Counted from the stretch's first letter, positions 13,384-59,565 are shown. The stretch: 64,000 nucleotides of DNA from Dasypus novemcinctus (GCF_030445035.2 NC_080702.1:30379843-30443842), one strand, 5' to 3'. The notes: a model not told the origin generated them from the sequence alone. Numbers and translations: made by a program.

Positions 13384-14900
13384 AGTGTATTTTTGATTTC
13401 TTGCATTGTGCCATTTATCACCATCATATCTGTTATCTTTTTTTAAGATTCATTTTTATTTATTTCTCTCCCCTTCCCCCCCATTGTCTGCTCTCTGTGT
13501 CCATTTGCTGTGTGTTCTTCTGTGACCACTTCTATCCTTATCAGTGGCACTTGGAACCTGTGTTTCTTTTTGTTGCATCATCTTGCTGTGTCAGCTCTCT
13601 GTGTGTGCAGCGCCATTCTTGGGCAGGCTGCACTTTCTTTCGTGCTGGGCAGGTCTTCTTACAGGGCACACTCCTTGTGCATGGGGCTCCCTTACATGGG
13701 GGACATGCCTGCGTGGCAGGGCACTCCTTGCGCACATGAGCACTGCGCACGGACCAGCTCCACATGGGTCAAGGAGGCCCGGGGTTTGAACTGCAAACCT
13801 CCCATGTAGTCGGCAGATGCCCTATCCATTGGGCCAAGTCCGCTTCCCTCTGTTATCTTTTTATGTAAGTTTATGATTTCTTCAGTATCTTTCCCTAGTG
13901 TCTTCTTAATATCCTTTCTCTCTTCTTCACTTCATTAGGCTGATTGATGATATTCGTTTAGACATCCTTGATTAGTTCCATATTCTGCATCTCCTCCTGT
14001 TTTTTAGTTTGTTTGTTGGACTGGGCCATGTCTTCCTGTTTCTTGGTATGGCTTGCAATTTTTTGTTGGTGTCTAGGCATCTGTTTATCTTGATGGGCTT
14101 ATTTTGTTGGTTAGCTTCTCTTTCTACTCTCAGTTTTTGTTTTGTTGTTTCTCTGTGTGTGGCAATGTTGGTTTTTGATACTTGGTTTATCTTCTATATC
14201 CATGTAGTTGTTTGTGTTCCCTACATCAATACCATCTCTCTCCACCTCCCCCATATTGTTGCCATTTCTCCCATAAGTCTTAAAAGTTGCCCAGCTTAAG
14301 TTATCAAAATCTGGCCAGGGACTCACTGATGGGGTGCAGATTTTCTCACAGGGGTTAGGATACAAAGATATCCCAAAACAGTTTTAATCCCTGCAATTTC
14401 CAGATCATTCAGCAGATGGCACTTGTTGGTGCACCTTTCCATAGAGGTGTTTCTGTTTCAGCTTTTCTGTTTTCCTGTGTTTAATTTCCAGATTAAAAGA
14501 GAGATTCAAAACAGATTCTGCTCATTGAATTCACTGAAGAAAAACCTCCTAACTCCTCCACCCTCTTCCCTTGAAAAAGCTGACAGGGAGGAAGATGTCT
14601 GCTCTCTCAGAATTAGCTGCAATGAGCCAGGGGTTTTATCCTAGCTTGATGTCTTGGGGGTGGGAGAGGGGAGCCCTTCCTGGCCACAGTGTAGTCTTGG
14701 TAATATGTTTGTTGTTTGTGTTCTTCATCTCTTTGTTCCTCACCTTCCTGGGAGTTGTATAGCACTGTCCTGGTCTGTTGACCCCCAAAGCAGGCCCCTT
14801 GGACAGCTTCTGGCTCTTTCCCTATTGTTTTTGAGAGCACTGAGCCCTGCCTGTTAGTTGGATCTCATCTTTCCACAATTCTCTTACACTATTTTAAGAA
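13384..14900 (-). mobile_element. L1 module: 5' UTR plus start of ORF1, minus strand, with DAS SINE
   Basis: The 5' UTR runs from about 14900 to 14081. ORF1 begins near 14080 (MPRHQQKIA) and runs to 13384, interrupted by a DAS SINE at 13444-13848. The ORF1 part ends at QEIKNTLEA and is followed directly by the 5' end of the next L1 module. Confidence 0.75.
13444..13848 (-). repeat. DAS SINE, minus strand, complete
   Basis: A full-length DAS SINE whose tRNA-like head is at the right end (reverse complement begins GGGAAGCGGACTTGGCCCAA). It is flanked by target-site duplications reading TCTGTTATCTTT (13430-13443 and 13849-13860). It sits in L1 ORF1. Confidence 0.93.
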
Positions 14901-15600
14901 AGTCCTTTGGACCTGTTTTTGCTGGTTATATAACTGCAGCTCAAGGAAGAGTCTTGGATAAAAAATGAGGTTGAAACAGAAAGCTTAATTCTAGGTAACT
15001 GAGGAATTGTTTCATAGCTCCTTGACTCTGATGGGAGTTAGCCGCATGATGTATGGACCCAACTTCTTCAGCAAATGAGTGTCCAGTATTTCTTGCATAT
15101 TTCCCTCACAATTCTACCACTAAAAGTTACTTATGAAATGGTGAAAGCAGATCACAGTGTTTGTAGCTAGCAGAGCTATTACATGGGTATGATAGCAGTT
15201 GAAAGGGAAGTCTAAGGAAAGCTTAAAAAATGTGACATAAGACTGTATAACATAGTGAAACCTCATGTGAACTATGAATATGGGTGATATTGCATATATA
15301 AGACTCTTTTTACAAAATATAAATACAGAAAAACGAGAGAGATGGAAACAGAATGGCATGGGAAGTATAGAGAGATTGAGAGGTTATGAGCTCTTTTTTT
15401 GTTCTTTTTAAAAATTATTCTTATTGGAATAAAGAAAATTCTCTAAAATGATTGAAGTGATGAGTGCACAATTATGTGATTATACTGAATACACTATATT
15501 GTACACTTGGGTGGATTTGTGCTTTATTAGTATGTATTAATACAATTGATATTTTAAAAAATTACTCGTAGCAAACATTAAAAAGTATTTTTTTTCATGT
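14900..15600. repeat. Intergenic; old L1 3' end
   Basis: No gene is visible. 15380-15560 resembles a decayed L1 3' end on the plus strand (AAATTCTCTAAAATGATTG and a TATATTGTACACTTGGGTGG-like end). The same old repeat recurs at 22040-22380 and 31140-31495. Confidence 0.5.
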
Positions 15601-15699
15601 TCTTCTCACATAGGATGACATTCATGATTTTCTTCCTTTTCTAGGAGACAAGCTCATCTGGTTTAGCTGGTCATAATTCTCCTGAAAAGGAAATGATAC

Positions 15700-17165
15700 T
15701 GTGTTAAAGAAGTGCAAGAATTGTACACTGAAAACTATAAAACATTATCGAAAGAAGTTAAAGAAGGTGCAAATGATTGGAAAAACATCTCATGTTCATG
15801 AGTTGGAAGCCTTAATATTTCTTAATATTGCCAAATTGATCTACAAAATCCAGTTAACATTTTTGTGCAGAAAATAACAAGCAGATCCTAAAATTTATTT
15901 TATCGGGGTATCAAGAATGGTCAAGGGAAGCGGACTTGGCCCAGTGGTTAGGGCGTCCGTCTACCACATGGGAGGTCCGCGGTTCAAACCCTGGCCCTTC
16001 TTGACCCATGTGGAGCTGGCCCATGTGCAGTGCTGATGTGTGCAAGGAGTGCCCTGCCACACAAGGGTGTCCCACGTGTAGGGGAGCCCCACGCGCAAGG
16101 AGTGCACCCCGTAAGGAGAGCCGCCCAGCGCGAAAGAAAGTGCAGTCTGCCTAAGAATTGTGCTGCCCACACGGAGAGCTGACACAAGATGATGCAACAA
16201 CAAAAAAGAAACACAGATTCCCGTGCTGCTGACAACAACAGAAGCTGACAACAACAGAAGTGGACAAAGAAGAAGACGCAGCAAATAGACACAGAGAACA
16301 GACAACCCAGGCATGGGGCGGGGGGGCGGGGTGGAGGGGAGGGGAGAAAATAAATAAATCTTAAAAAAAAAAAGAATGGTCAAAACAACCTTGAAAAAGA
16401 ACTACTTTGGAGTGATCCCTAATTTCAAAACTTACCACAGTAATCTACAGTAATCAGGAGAATGTGGTTCTGGCATAAAGATAGACATATAAATCAATGG
16501 AATAGAATTAAGGGTCCAGAAATAAACCCTTATATGTATGGTTAATTTATTTTAGACAAGGACGCCAAGATAAGTCAATAGGGAGAGAATATTCTTTTCA
16601 ACAAATGATGCTGCGCCAACTGGATATGGTCCTGGAAAAGAAAGAAGATAGACCTCTACATCACACCATATGTAAAAATTAACCCCAAATGGATCATATA
16701 TCTAAACGGTACAACTAAAACTATACAAATTTTGGAAGAAAAACAGGTATAAATTTCTGTGGTGTTGATATTAGGAAATCATTTCTTTGATACAACACTG
16801 AACACACGACTGATGAAAGAAAAAAATAAATTGTACTTCATCAAAATTAAAAATGTTTGTGCCTTAAGGGACACCATCAAGAAAGTCAAAGCATAACTCA
16901 AAGAATGGGAGAAAGCATTTGCTAATCATATGTCTGATAAGGGACTAAAATCCAGAATACATAAACAATTTTTTCAACTCAATGATAAAAGAAATATAAA
17001 TACCCAGCTAACAATGGGCAAAGGAGTTGGACAGACATTTCCCAAAGAAGATAGGCAATTGGCCAATAAGCACATGAAAAGATGCTCAACATCATTAATC
17101 ATTAGGAAATGCACACAAAACCACAATGAGATAGCACTTCATACCCACTAGGATGCCTAGAATTA
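15700..17165 (+). mobile_element. Old L1 ORF2 fragment, plus strand
   Basis: Decayed ORF2 C-terminal sequence runs through 15720-15920 and 16384-17160, split by a DAS SINE, and ends near an A-rich tract at 17165. It has many stops and is much more diverged than copies A and B. Confidence 0.75.
15925..16372 (+). repeat. DAS SINE, plus strand, complete
   Basis: The head begins GGGAAGCGGACTTGGCCCAG, box B reads GGTTCAAACCC, and the tail is TAAATAAATCTTAAAA. The target-site duplication AGAATGGTCAA is perfect (15914-15924 and 16373-16383). The insertion splits an old L1 ORF2. The tRNA-like part is not a functional tRNA gene. Confidence 0.95.
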
Positions 17166-17249
17166 AAAAAAAAAAAAAGAAAAGAAAAGTAACTGTTAGT
17201 GAGGACATGGAGAAATTGGACCCCTTGTACATTGCTGGTTTTGTATATC

Positions 17250-17880
17250 TGAACTACAAATATTTGGTATTACTAATATTGCTAGCATTTATCCTACATC
17301 CTCTGTGATCCTCCACTCAGATTTTGCTATGTTTGAGGGTGCTGAAAATACCAAGAACCATTGCAAAGTATTTTTATTTTAGTACTGTACACATAAAGCC
17401 ACAGTTACCATTTTAGTCACTTAATGTGTACCATTAGGTGGCATTTAAGGAATAGACCATGTTGTGCAACCATCACAACTACCTAGTTCCAAGACATTTT
17501 CATCATCCCAAAAGGAAACCCTTTGGTCACATCCCATGACCTCCTTCCCCCAGCCCCTGGCAACCACTCATCTGCTTTCTGTCTCTATGGAGTCATCTGT
17601 TCTGGACATTTCATGAAATTGTACAATAGGTGGCCTTTTGCATCTGGCTACTTTCACCTAGCATTATGTTTTCAAGGGTCACCCATTTTGTAGCATGGAT
17701 GAGTATTTCACCCCTTTTTGTGCCTGAATAATATTCCATTGCATGCATGTGATACATTTTGTTATCCATTTATCAGATGATGGACATTTGGGTTGTTTCC
17801 ATCTTCGGACTCTTGCAAATAAGCTGCCATGAACTTTCATGTATGAGTTTTGTTTGAACACCCGTTTTCAGGGTTGCATA
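17250..17880 (-). repeat. Old L1 3' end, minus strand
   Basis: The reverse complement of 17640-17880 carries the usual L1 3' end of ORF2 (ACAAAATGTATCACATG..., TGGAATATTATTCAGGC). It is diverged and non-coding. 17880-18150 shows no further recognisable feature. Confidence 0.6.
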
Positions 17881-18394
17881 CTTTTAAAGTCTTTTACAGC
17901 CAGAAATTCAAATGAATACTTCTTTCACTTTACTTTTATGACTATATATATCAATATGCCATGTTTTTATTGCTCTTGACTTAGGGGGTGACATGGTGTG
18001 ACTGTGTGTAAAGCTTCTGCATCACTACTTCAGATATTTGGTGCCTCCTTATTTAGCTTGCCATAATGTCCTTCTCTGCTTACAAGCATTTTGTATCTTC
18101 TTTCCCAAATAAAATGAGACAGCACATGCACCTGGTATGGCACAAAGCGGGGGCTCAACATGTGGGGAGTGAGATGTCAGCCATGGGCAAAGGTCCAGTT
18201 GAGCACAGTTGAAAGTTAAAGTGAAAGCAGACAAAGACCTTGAATGAGAGAGAATTGCCTTTGAGTGAGACAAGCGTCAAATGGAGTGTGAGCAGCACTG
18301 CAGTATCTCCCACTGTAGACCCAAGCCAACTAGTGTGACAGGCATGTGCTGCTGAACCATACCTATTATTGAAGTACTTTGGGAGGGAACTTAC

Positions 18395-51166
<32,772 letters not shown>

Positions 51167-51194
51167 GGAGAACGTTGTGATCTTGTTTGTGAGA

Positions 51195-51240
51195 GTTCAG
51201 AAGACTTCCTGTTTTAAGTATGTTTGGCTTCCTTGATGAA
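51195..51240 (-). promoter_or_regulatory. Candidate myeloid promoter with ETS/PU.1-like sites
   Basis: On the minus strand, ACAGGAAGT (51212-51204) lies about 40 bp upstream of the start codon, and AAGGAAGCC (51234-51226) lies just beyond. Both carry the GGAA core bound by ETS factors such as PU.1. No TATA box is evident nearby. EGF-TM7 genes are typically expressed in myeloid cells from TATA-less, PU.1-dependent promoters, so the position is suggestive, but this is inference. Confidence 0.35.
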
Positions 51241-51479
51241 CCAACTTTGGAAACTGCTTGTCTGCTATTCACTTCCCCCAACCTAAGTGTTAAACAACTT
51301 CTCAGAAATCATAGTACTAGTTGTTTTTTTCGCACGTATTTTAATAAGTTACAAAATTTATTTACATTTGCAAAATGTACTCCAATCTCTTCCTATATAT
51401 ATGAATCTTTCTGTATTTGCAATAATGACCTTGATGATCATCCTGTTCTGCACTTCATCTCTCTGATTTGTTATTATTT

Positions 51480-51785
51480 TTCTTTTATTTAATTTTTAAA
51501 AAATTTATTGCAATGTACCACTCATACATAAACATACATAAACAATAAATGTATAATTGTTGTGAACTTACAAAATAAACATATATAACCTCAAACATAT
51601 ATAATATCTCACCCTACCACCAAAAACTTGCATTGTTTTTAAACCTATTTAACTAATGATTAGAGAGCATTGTCAAAATATTACTACTAAACAAAGTATT
51701 TTTCCCCTAACCAATCTAATTATCATCTTTATATAATTTGTATATGAACATAGATAAATAATTAAGTGTATAATTTTTGTCTTTA
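51480..51785. other. AT-rich sequence upstream of ADGRE2
   Basis: AT-rich, non-coding, possibly the decayed 3' end of an older L1 on the minus strand. No gene is seen between the ADGRE2 start and the L1 at 51790. Confidence 0.35.
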
Positions 51786-51789
51786 TTCA

Positions 51790-54746
51790 TTTTTTAAATA
51801 TTGTATTAAAAAAATATGAGGTCCCCATATAACCTTCATCCCCCTCACCCCACTACTCCCCCCATAGCAACATTCTCCTCCATCATCATGAGACATTCAT
51901 TGCATTTGGTGAACACATCTCTGAGCATTGCTGCACCTCATGGTCAATGGTCCACATCATAGCCCACACTCTCCGATGTTCCATCCAGTGGGCCATGGGA
52001 GGACATACAATGTCTGGTAATTGTCCCTGCAGCACCACCCAGGACAACTCCAAGTCCTGAAAATGCCTCCACATCTCATCTCTTCCTCCCATTTCCCACA
52101 CCCAGCAGCCACCATGGCCACTTTCTCCACACCAATGCCACATTTTCTTTGATTACTAATCACAATAGTTCATGAATAGAATATCAGTAAGTCCACTGTA
52201 ATCCATATTCTATTCCTCCATCCTGTGGACCTTGGATTGGTTGTGTCCATTCCACATCTATGTCAAGAGGGGGCTTAGATTCCACATGGATGCTGGATGC
52301 CATCCTCCTGCTTTCAGTTGTAACTACTCTTGGCTCCATGGTGTGGTGGTTGACCTTCTTCAACTCCACTTTAGCTGAGTGGGGTAAGTCCAATAAACCA
52401 GAGTGTAGGAGCTTAAGTCTGTTGAGGTTCAGGGTCTGGCTATCATATGGTCAGTCCAGAGATTCAGATCCCCCAGGTATATCTTAAGCCCCAGCACCAA
52501 CTATAATTCTGGTTAAGCAACAGGAAAGGCTTGTGAAAAGAGATCACATCTGAGTCCAGCTCCATCACACAGAAACACCAACTCCAAAGAAGGGCCAAAT
52601 GGCATGACACCGTACTCCATTTGCCATGACCATAAAACCTGTGGGTCTCTGTAGCCCTCAGAAGAACCAATACCTGCGGTTGTATCTATGTTATCTGTCT
52701 CTGGGATTCTGCTCAAGTGTGCATAAGGGCAACCCCTCTGATAACTTCCTGTTTCTTTTTTAGAGACTCATAGACATATAAACTCATTTGTCCTTTCCAC
52801 TTCCCCCTTGATTTAGGTCAAAAAGCATTTTTAACTCCTGTTAGTATATGTAGACTGAAATATTCTGCTGGTTCAAGTTGACCCTTTTATTCAAGGTCAT
52901 TTTCTAGTTACATCATCAGCTGGTACTTGGTAGTAATCCCTTGGCACCAGGGAGGCTCATCCCCGGGAGTCATGTCCCATGCTGGGGGGAAAGGCAACGT
53001 ATTTACATACTGAGTTTGGCTATGAGACTGACACATTTGAGCAACACAGAGGCTCTCAGGAGGGAACTCTTGGGCACCCTGCAGCTCCAGGCCTTGTTTT
53101 TATTTCAGGTGCACAGGCTCACAAGCATAGTCGTTAGTATCAAGGGCTCATTGTTCGACCTTCATTCTTTCTTGGTCTTTGCCATTGCACTTGGGGGATT
53201 GTTGCTGTTCCTTTAGGGACTATGATAGAGCTCCCCTGGCTAGGAACTCAGCATTCCCTCAGTTGTTGTTTTTAATTGTTTCCACTATGAAAATATCCAA
53301 ACATTTTTATGTACCCTGGATATATGCCCTGTAGAACTCCCTGCCAACCATGTGTCCCCTGTCAATAATATCCCCCACCTGTATTCCTCCACTGCCATTG
53401 TTGAACCTCTCTGTGATCCAAAACTTCCCTGAAAAGTGAAGCCCAATATATTGCCAGGTTCCCTTAATAGTAAAATGGAATATAGAAATGAGTTTAAAGG
53501 TTAGATATAGAATACATATCAATTTAGAAAAATTAAGGTAAAAATAAGTTGGGGTATCAAAAAATTAAAAAATTGCAAAAACTTTGTTTTTTGGTGTTTT
53601 GCCTTCCATCACTGCAATAAGTGCTGCCCTGTATGCAACTTGGCAAGGCAACTACTTCCTTCTTTTCCTCAGTGTCTATGTCTTATCTTTTTCACTTTTT
53701 TTCTAATTATTAACCTTATCTTCACAAAAGTTTTAGATCACAGTAATTCATATAGACAATATACAGTACTCCCACATATCAAACATAAACCCTTTTCCCT
53801 TTCACAGCAATAATCTTTTTACATATTCATACTACATTTACTGAAACTCATGTACAGATATTGACACAATAGCTTTCAAACAAGGTAACATTTGTGTTTA
53901 CTTTGTGGTATATATTTTAGACTATACAATTTTCTAAATTTTTAGTTATCTTATGTCTTACAGTATGATTTACATTTTAGTCTATCAGCCCTATATATTT
54001 TTCATGTAATTTAACATATTTTATATCTATCCTTGTGTACTCTTGTGGAACACTTCTATTGCCCACACAGTTACATTGGTTCCATCTATTCAATACCTCT
54101 CTCCCCCTCTCCTTAGGGCCCACAGTGACAGTCAATCTTCATTGCTTGAAGGGCCATGTTCAGAGATACTTGCAACAGTGTTGAGGGCTTGACATGCTCA
54201 ACTGCCCTAATGCACTGGGAGCCATCATTTCTCTTGAGAGATACAATTCCCTCTATCTGAGGGCATCAGTCCTCCCCAGGATGTGGGTATACCTTCACTC
54301 TCATTATATGGGTCTCTATCCAATGATGTAACCCACTTTGGCAAAATGAGCATTCACATATTCCCTAGGAGCCTGTCCTGCACCCGATTATCCTCTTTAA
54401 GCATCTTAAACAGGTAACCTTCCTTATTATATTTTTGAAAAAGTTTTCTCAGCAATATACTCTCAACCAAATACCTGACAATCTCCTATGTTCATATGTT
54501 GCCCCACCCTCCCCCCAGTTTCTTGGGCAATATTACCCATCCTCCCATCCCTACCCCCCTCAAGCCCACAAAGCCCCACCCAAAGGTAACCCTATGCACC
54601 CATTTTATCCCTTATACAAATACTTACCTCCAGCTTATCATAGATTTCACCCATGTAGTAGTCAGCTACATCCTTCCTCTAAACCCCAATTTCCTTTAAG
54701 CCTATCATCCAGTCTCTAGCTCTCTGAGGCAGCTTGGTTTCTTCTT
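51790..54746 (-). repeat. Long L1 3' UTR
   Basis: About 2.95 kb from the ORF2 stop to the terminal A/T tract. Its segments match, in order, the fragments at 5100-7240, 26862-27930, 28690-29392, 38655-46318 and 46322-48425. Near the end is a C-rich plus strand (CCCCCTCACCCCACTACTCC), the complement of the G-rich motif. Confidence 0.85.
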
Positions 54747-57700
54747 TCATATCATTGAGGTCATGTAGTATTTGTCCTTCAATGCCTGGGTTGCTTCACT
54801 CAACATAAGGTTCTCAAGATTCACCCATGTTATCATGTGTGTTTGTAGTGTATTCATTTTTAAAACTGAGTAGTATTCCATTGTATATATATACCACATT
54901 TTATTTATCCATTCATCTGTTGATGGGCATTTGGGTTGACTCCAACTTTTGGCAATAGTGAACAATGCTGTTATGAACATTGGTGTGCATATATCAGTTT
55001 GTGTCCTTGTTTTCAGTTCTGCTCGGTATATACCTAGCAGTGGAATTGCTGGGTAGTTTTTTGAGAAACTGCCAAACTGTCCTCCAGAATGGCTGGATCC
55101 TTCTGCATTCCCACCAGCAGTAGATGAGTGTGGCCATTCCTCCACCTCCTCTCCAGCATTTGTAGTCTTCTGTTTTTTTCATAGTTGCCAATCTTATGGG
55201 AGTAAGATGGTATCTCATTGTATTTTTGATTTGCGTTTCCCTGATAGCACTTTGGAGCATTTTTTTCATGTGCTTTTTAGCCATTTGTCTTTCTTCTTTG
55301 GAGAAGTGTCTGTTTAAATCTTTTTCCCATTTTTAAAATGGGTTGTTTGTGTTTTTTAATGTCAAGATATAGGAGTTCTTTATATATGCAGGATATAAGT
55401 CTCCTATGCAATATATGGTTACAAAATATTTTCTCCCATTGTGTAGGCTCTTTTTTCCCTTTCTTGACAAACTCCTTTGAGGTGCAGAAGGCTTTAATTT
55501 TGAGGAACTTCCATTTATATATTTGTTCTTTTGCTGCTCGTGCTTTTAGTGTGAAGCTCATGAAACCATTTCCTATTACAAGGTCTTGTATATGCTTCCA
55601 TACACTGCTTTCCAAAGTCTTTATGGTCTTGGCTTTTATATTTAGGTCTTTGATCCATCTTGAGTTGATTTTTGTATAAGGTGTGAGATGGTAATCCTGT
55701 TTCGTTCTTCTACATATGGGTTTCCAGTTCTCCAGGCATCATTTGTTGACTAGGCCATTCTGTCCAAGTTGAGAGGGTTCGGTGGCTTTATCAAATATTA
55801 TATGACTGTATATATGAGGATCTATATCAGAACTCTCAATTCAGTTCCATTGGTCTGTGTGTCTCTCCTTGTGCCAATACCATGCTGTTTTCACTACTGT
55901 AGCTTTCTGGTATATTTTGAAGTCAGGTAGTGTGATTCCTCCAATTCGTTTTTCTTTTTCAATATGTCTTTTGCTATTTGGGGCCTCTTTCCTTTCCAAA
56001 TAAGCTTCATAGCTAGTTTTTCTAGTTCCCTAAAGAAGGCTGTGTTGATTTTTATTGGGATTGCATTGAATGTGTAGATCAGTTTGGTAGGATAGAATAC
56101 TTATTAATATTTTGTCTTCCTATCAATGAACAGGGAATATTCTTCCATTTATTTAGGTCTTCTTTGATTTCCTTGAACAGTCTTGTATAGTTCTCGGTGT
56201 ATAAGTTCTTTACCTCTTTAGTTAAATTTATTCCTAGGTATTTGATTTTTTTTGACTATTGTAAATGGTATTTGTTTCTTGATTTCCTCCTCAGCTCGTT
56301 CATTGTTGGTGTACAGAAATGCTACTGATTTTTTGCATTGTTCTTATAACCTGTGACTTTACTTAACTCATTTATGAGTTCTAGAAGCTTTGTTGTAGAC
56401 CTCTCAGGGTTTTCTATGTATAGGATCATGTCATCTGCAAATAATGAAATTTTGACTTCTTCCTTTCCAATTTGAATGCCTTTTACATCTGGTTCTTGCC
56501 TCAGTGCTTGAGCAAGTACTTCTAAGACAATGTTAAGTAGAAGAGGTGAGAGTGGGCATCCTTGTCTTGTTCCTGATCTTAGAGGGAAGGATTTTAGGAT
56601 TTCACCATTATAAATGATCTTGGCTGTGGGTTTTTCATATATATTCTTTATGATGTTCAGAAAATTTCCTTGTATTCTGATCTTTTTCAGTATTTTTAAC
56701 AAGAAGTTGTGCTGTATTTTGTCAAATGCTTTTTCTGCATCTTTAGATATAATTATGTGATTTTCCCCCCTTCAATCTGTTTATATGGTGTATTACATTG
56801 TTTGATTTTCTTATGTTGAACCATCCTTGCACACCTGGAATGAATCCCACTTGGTCAAGGTGTATAATTCTTTTAATGTGTTGTTGAATATGGTTACCAA
56901 GTATTTTGTTGAGGTTTTTTGCATCTAGGTTCATTAGAGAAATTGGTCTGTAATTTTCCTTTCTTGTGGTGTCTTTGTTTGGCTTTGGTACTAGGGTAAT
57001 GTTGGCATCATAGAATGAATTAGGTAATGTTCCTTCTGTGTTGATTTTTTGGAAGAGTTTCAACAGGATTGGTATTAGTTCTTTCCAGAATGTATTGTAG
57101 AATTTAACTGTGAAGCCATCTGGTCCTGGGCTGTTCTTAGTTGGGAGGTTTTTAATGACTGATTCTATCTCTTTACTTGTTATTGGTTTGTTGAGATCAT
57201 CAATTTCTTCTTTCATCATTATAGGCTGCTTATATATTTCTAGGAATTTGTCCATTTCCTCTGAATTGCCATTTTTGTTGGAATATAGTTTTTCAAAGTA
57301 TCCTCTTATGATAGTCTTTATTTCTGTGGGGTCAGTGGTGATATCTCCTTTCTAATATTTTGTGTATTTGCATCTTCTCTCATTTTTCTTTGTTTGTCTT
57401 GCTAAGGGTTTGTCAATTTTATTGATCTTCTCAAAGAAATAGCTCTTGTTTTTGTTGATCTTTTCAAGTGCTTTCTTATTTTCTATTTCATTTAGTTCTC
57501 CTCTTATCTTTGTTCTTTCTTTATTCTTCCTGTGTGGTTACTTTGTTGTTTTTTTTACCATTCCTCCACATGTGCAGTTAGTTCTTCAAATTTGACTCCT
57601 TCTTTTTTTGATGTATGAATTTATGGTTATAAATTTCCCTCTCAGTACTGCTTTTGCTGCATCCCATAAGTTTTGGTATGTTGTGTTATCATTTTCATTA

Positions 57701-58526
57701 GTTTCATGGTAGTTATTAATTTCTTTTGAGATTTCTTCTTTGACCCACTGTTGTTCTAAGGGTGTGCCATTTAATTTCCATGTCTTGGTGTGAAATCTGG
57801 GCCTCTGGCCCTTGCAGATTTCCAGCTTCACTCCACTCTGATCAGAGATATTATTCTGTATGATTTTGATCTTTCTGAATTCTTTGAGCCTTTCTTTGTA
57901 ACCTAGCATTAGTCTGTCTTGGAGAATGATCCATGTGCACTTGAGAAAAATGTATATCCTGCTGTATTCAGGTGTAATGATCTGTATATGTCTATTAGAT
58001 CCAGCTCCTCTAATATACTGTTCAAAGGTTTTGTTTCTTTATGGGTTCTCTTTTGAGATGTTCTGTCCAAAGTTGATAGTGGTTTATTAATATCTCCCAC
58101 TATCATTGTAGAGGCATCTATTTTTTCACTTAGTTTTTCTAGTGTTTGCCTCATGTATTTGGAGGTGCTCTTGTTAGGAGCATAAATATTTATGATTCTT
58201 CATTCTTCTTGAATGTTTATCTCTTTCAGTAATATGTAGTATCCTTCTTTGTCTCTCACAAATGTTTTTCATTTAAAGTCTATTTTGTCTGATATTAATA
58301 AAGCTATTCCTGCCTTTTTTTGTTTATTGTTTGCTTGTAAGTTTGTTTTCCAGCCATTCACTTTCAACCTCCATGAATCCCTGGGTCTAAGAAGTGTTTC
58401 TTATACACAGCATATAGATGGGTCATATTTCCTTATCTAATCTCCCAGCATGAATCTTTTGACAGGCGAGTTTAATCCATTGATATTCAGTGTTATTACT
58501 TTCAAGGAATTATTTATGTTAGCCAT
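54747..58526 (-). pseudogene. L1-B ORF2 (endonuclease-reverse transcriptase), broken
   Basis: ATG at 58526; the last codons spell DKYYMTSMI before the stop at 54747, about 1260 codons. Endonuclease motifs read GDIN (expected GDFN) and SDQSG (expected SDHSG, so the catalytic histidine is lost). The reverse transcriptase keeps FADD in an open piece at 56702-56322. There are multiple stops and frameshifts. Confidence 0.9.
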
Positions 58527-58598
58527 ATTTTATTTGGACTTGTGTTTGTCATATTTTGTTTGTTTTTTTCCTTCTGTTTTTGTCTTTTTTTGTTACTC

Positions 58599-59565
58599 TT
58601 ACACTCTCCTCCAACTCTGCCTCTCCTGTTTTTTCCTTTCTTCCTGTAGAATTCCCTTTAGCATTTCTTGAAGGGCAGAGTTCTTGTTGGCATACTCTTT
58701 TAATTTCTGTTTATCTATTAATATTTTGACTCTCCATCATTTTTGAAGGTAGTTTAGCTGGGTAGAGTATTCTGGGTTGGAAATTTTTTTTCTTTCAGTA
58801 CCTTGATTATATCATACCACTGCCTTCTTGCCTCCATGGTTTCAGATGAGAAATCAGCATTTAATCTTATGGAGCCTCCCTTGTATGGATGGTTTTCTTT
58901 TCTCTTGCTGCTTTTAGAATTTTCTCTTTGTCTTGAGCATTGGATAATTTGACAAGTGTATGTTTTGGTGTGGACCTGTTGGGATTTATGGTGTTTGGTG
59001 TGCATTGTGCTTCCTGGACATGTACATCTATCTCTCTCAGTAGATTTGGGAAGTTTTCAGCCATTATTTACTCCAACACTCCTTCTGTCCCCTTTCTCTT
59101 CTCTTCTCCTTCTGGGATGCCTATAATATGTATGTTTGTGCATTTTGCCTTGTCATTCAGGTCCCTAAGTCCTAGCTGGATTTTTTCTTTTTATCAATCA
59201 GTTCTACTATCTGTTTGATTTCAGATGTAATGTCTTCCATGTTGCTATTTCTCTCCTCTGCCTCTTCTAATCTGCTGCTATTTGCTGAGAGTGTATTTTA
59301 GATTTCTTGAACTGTGGTGTTCATCTCCATCATATCTGTGATCCTTTTGCGTATGTCTGCAATTTTCTCTCCAAGTGTTTTCTTCATATTGTTAATCTCT
59401 TCCTTTACTTCATTAAGTTGGTCTCTAATATATGTTTTGAGATCTTTGATTCCTTGTCCGATGTTCTGCTCCCCTTCCTGGTTTTTAGTTTGTTCATTGG
59501 ATTCAGCCATGTTTTCCTCATTATTGGTTTGGTTTGTAGTTTTTTGTTGCTATCTGTTCATCATT
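58599..59565 (-). pseudogene. L1-B ORF1, broken
   Basis: The start MMNR is followed at once by a TAG. The frame opens again (MAESNEQTKNQEGEQ, 59510-59298) through the coiled-coil start to TTVQEI, then a stop (VQEI followed by TAA/TAG-type change). Later pieces are open at 59064-58867. The family stop is at 58601-58599. Confidence 0.85.

Noticed and set aside
15925-16000. tRNA-alanine-like sequence with a box B
   Set aside because: It is the head of a DAS SINE with target-site duplications, not a tRNA gene; the same holds for the other five copies.
51220-51492. Plus-strand 90-codon open frame upstream of ADGRE2
   Set aside because: AT-rich, no domain or signal, and not supported by any nearby splice or promoter element.
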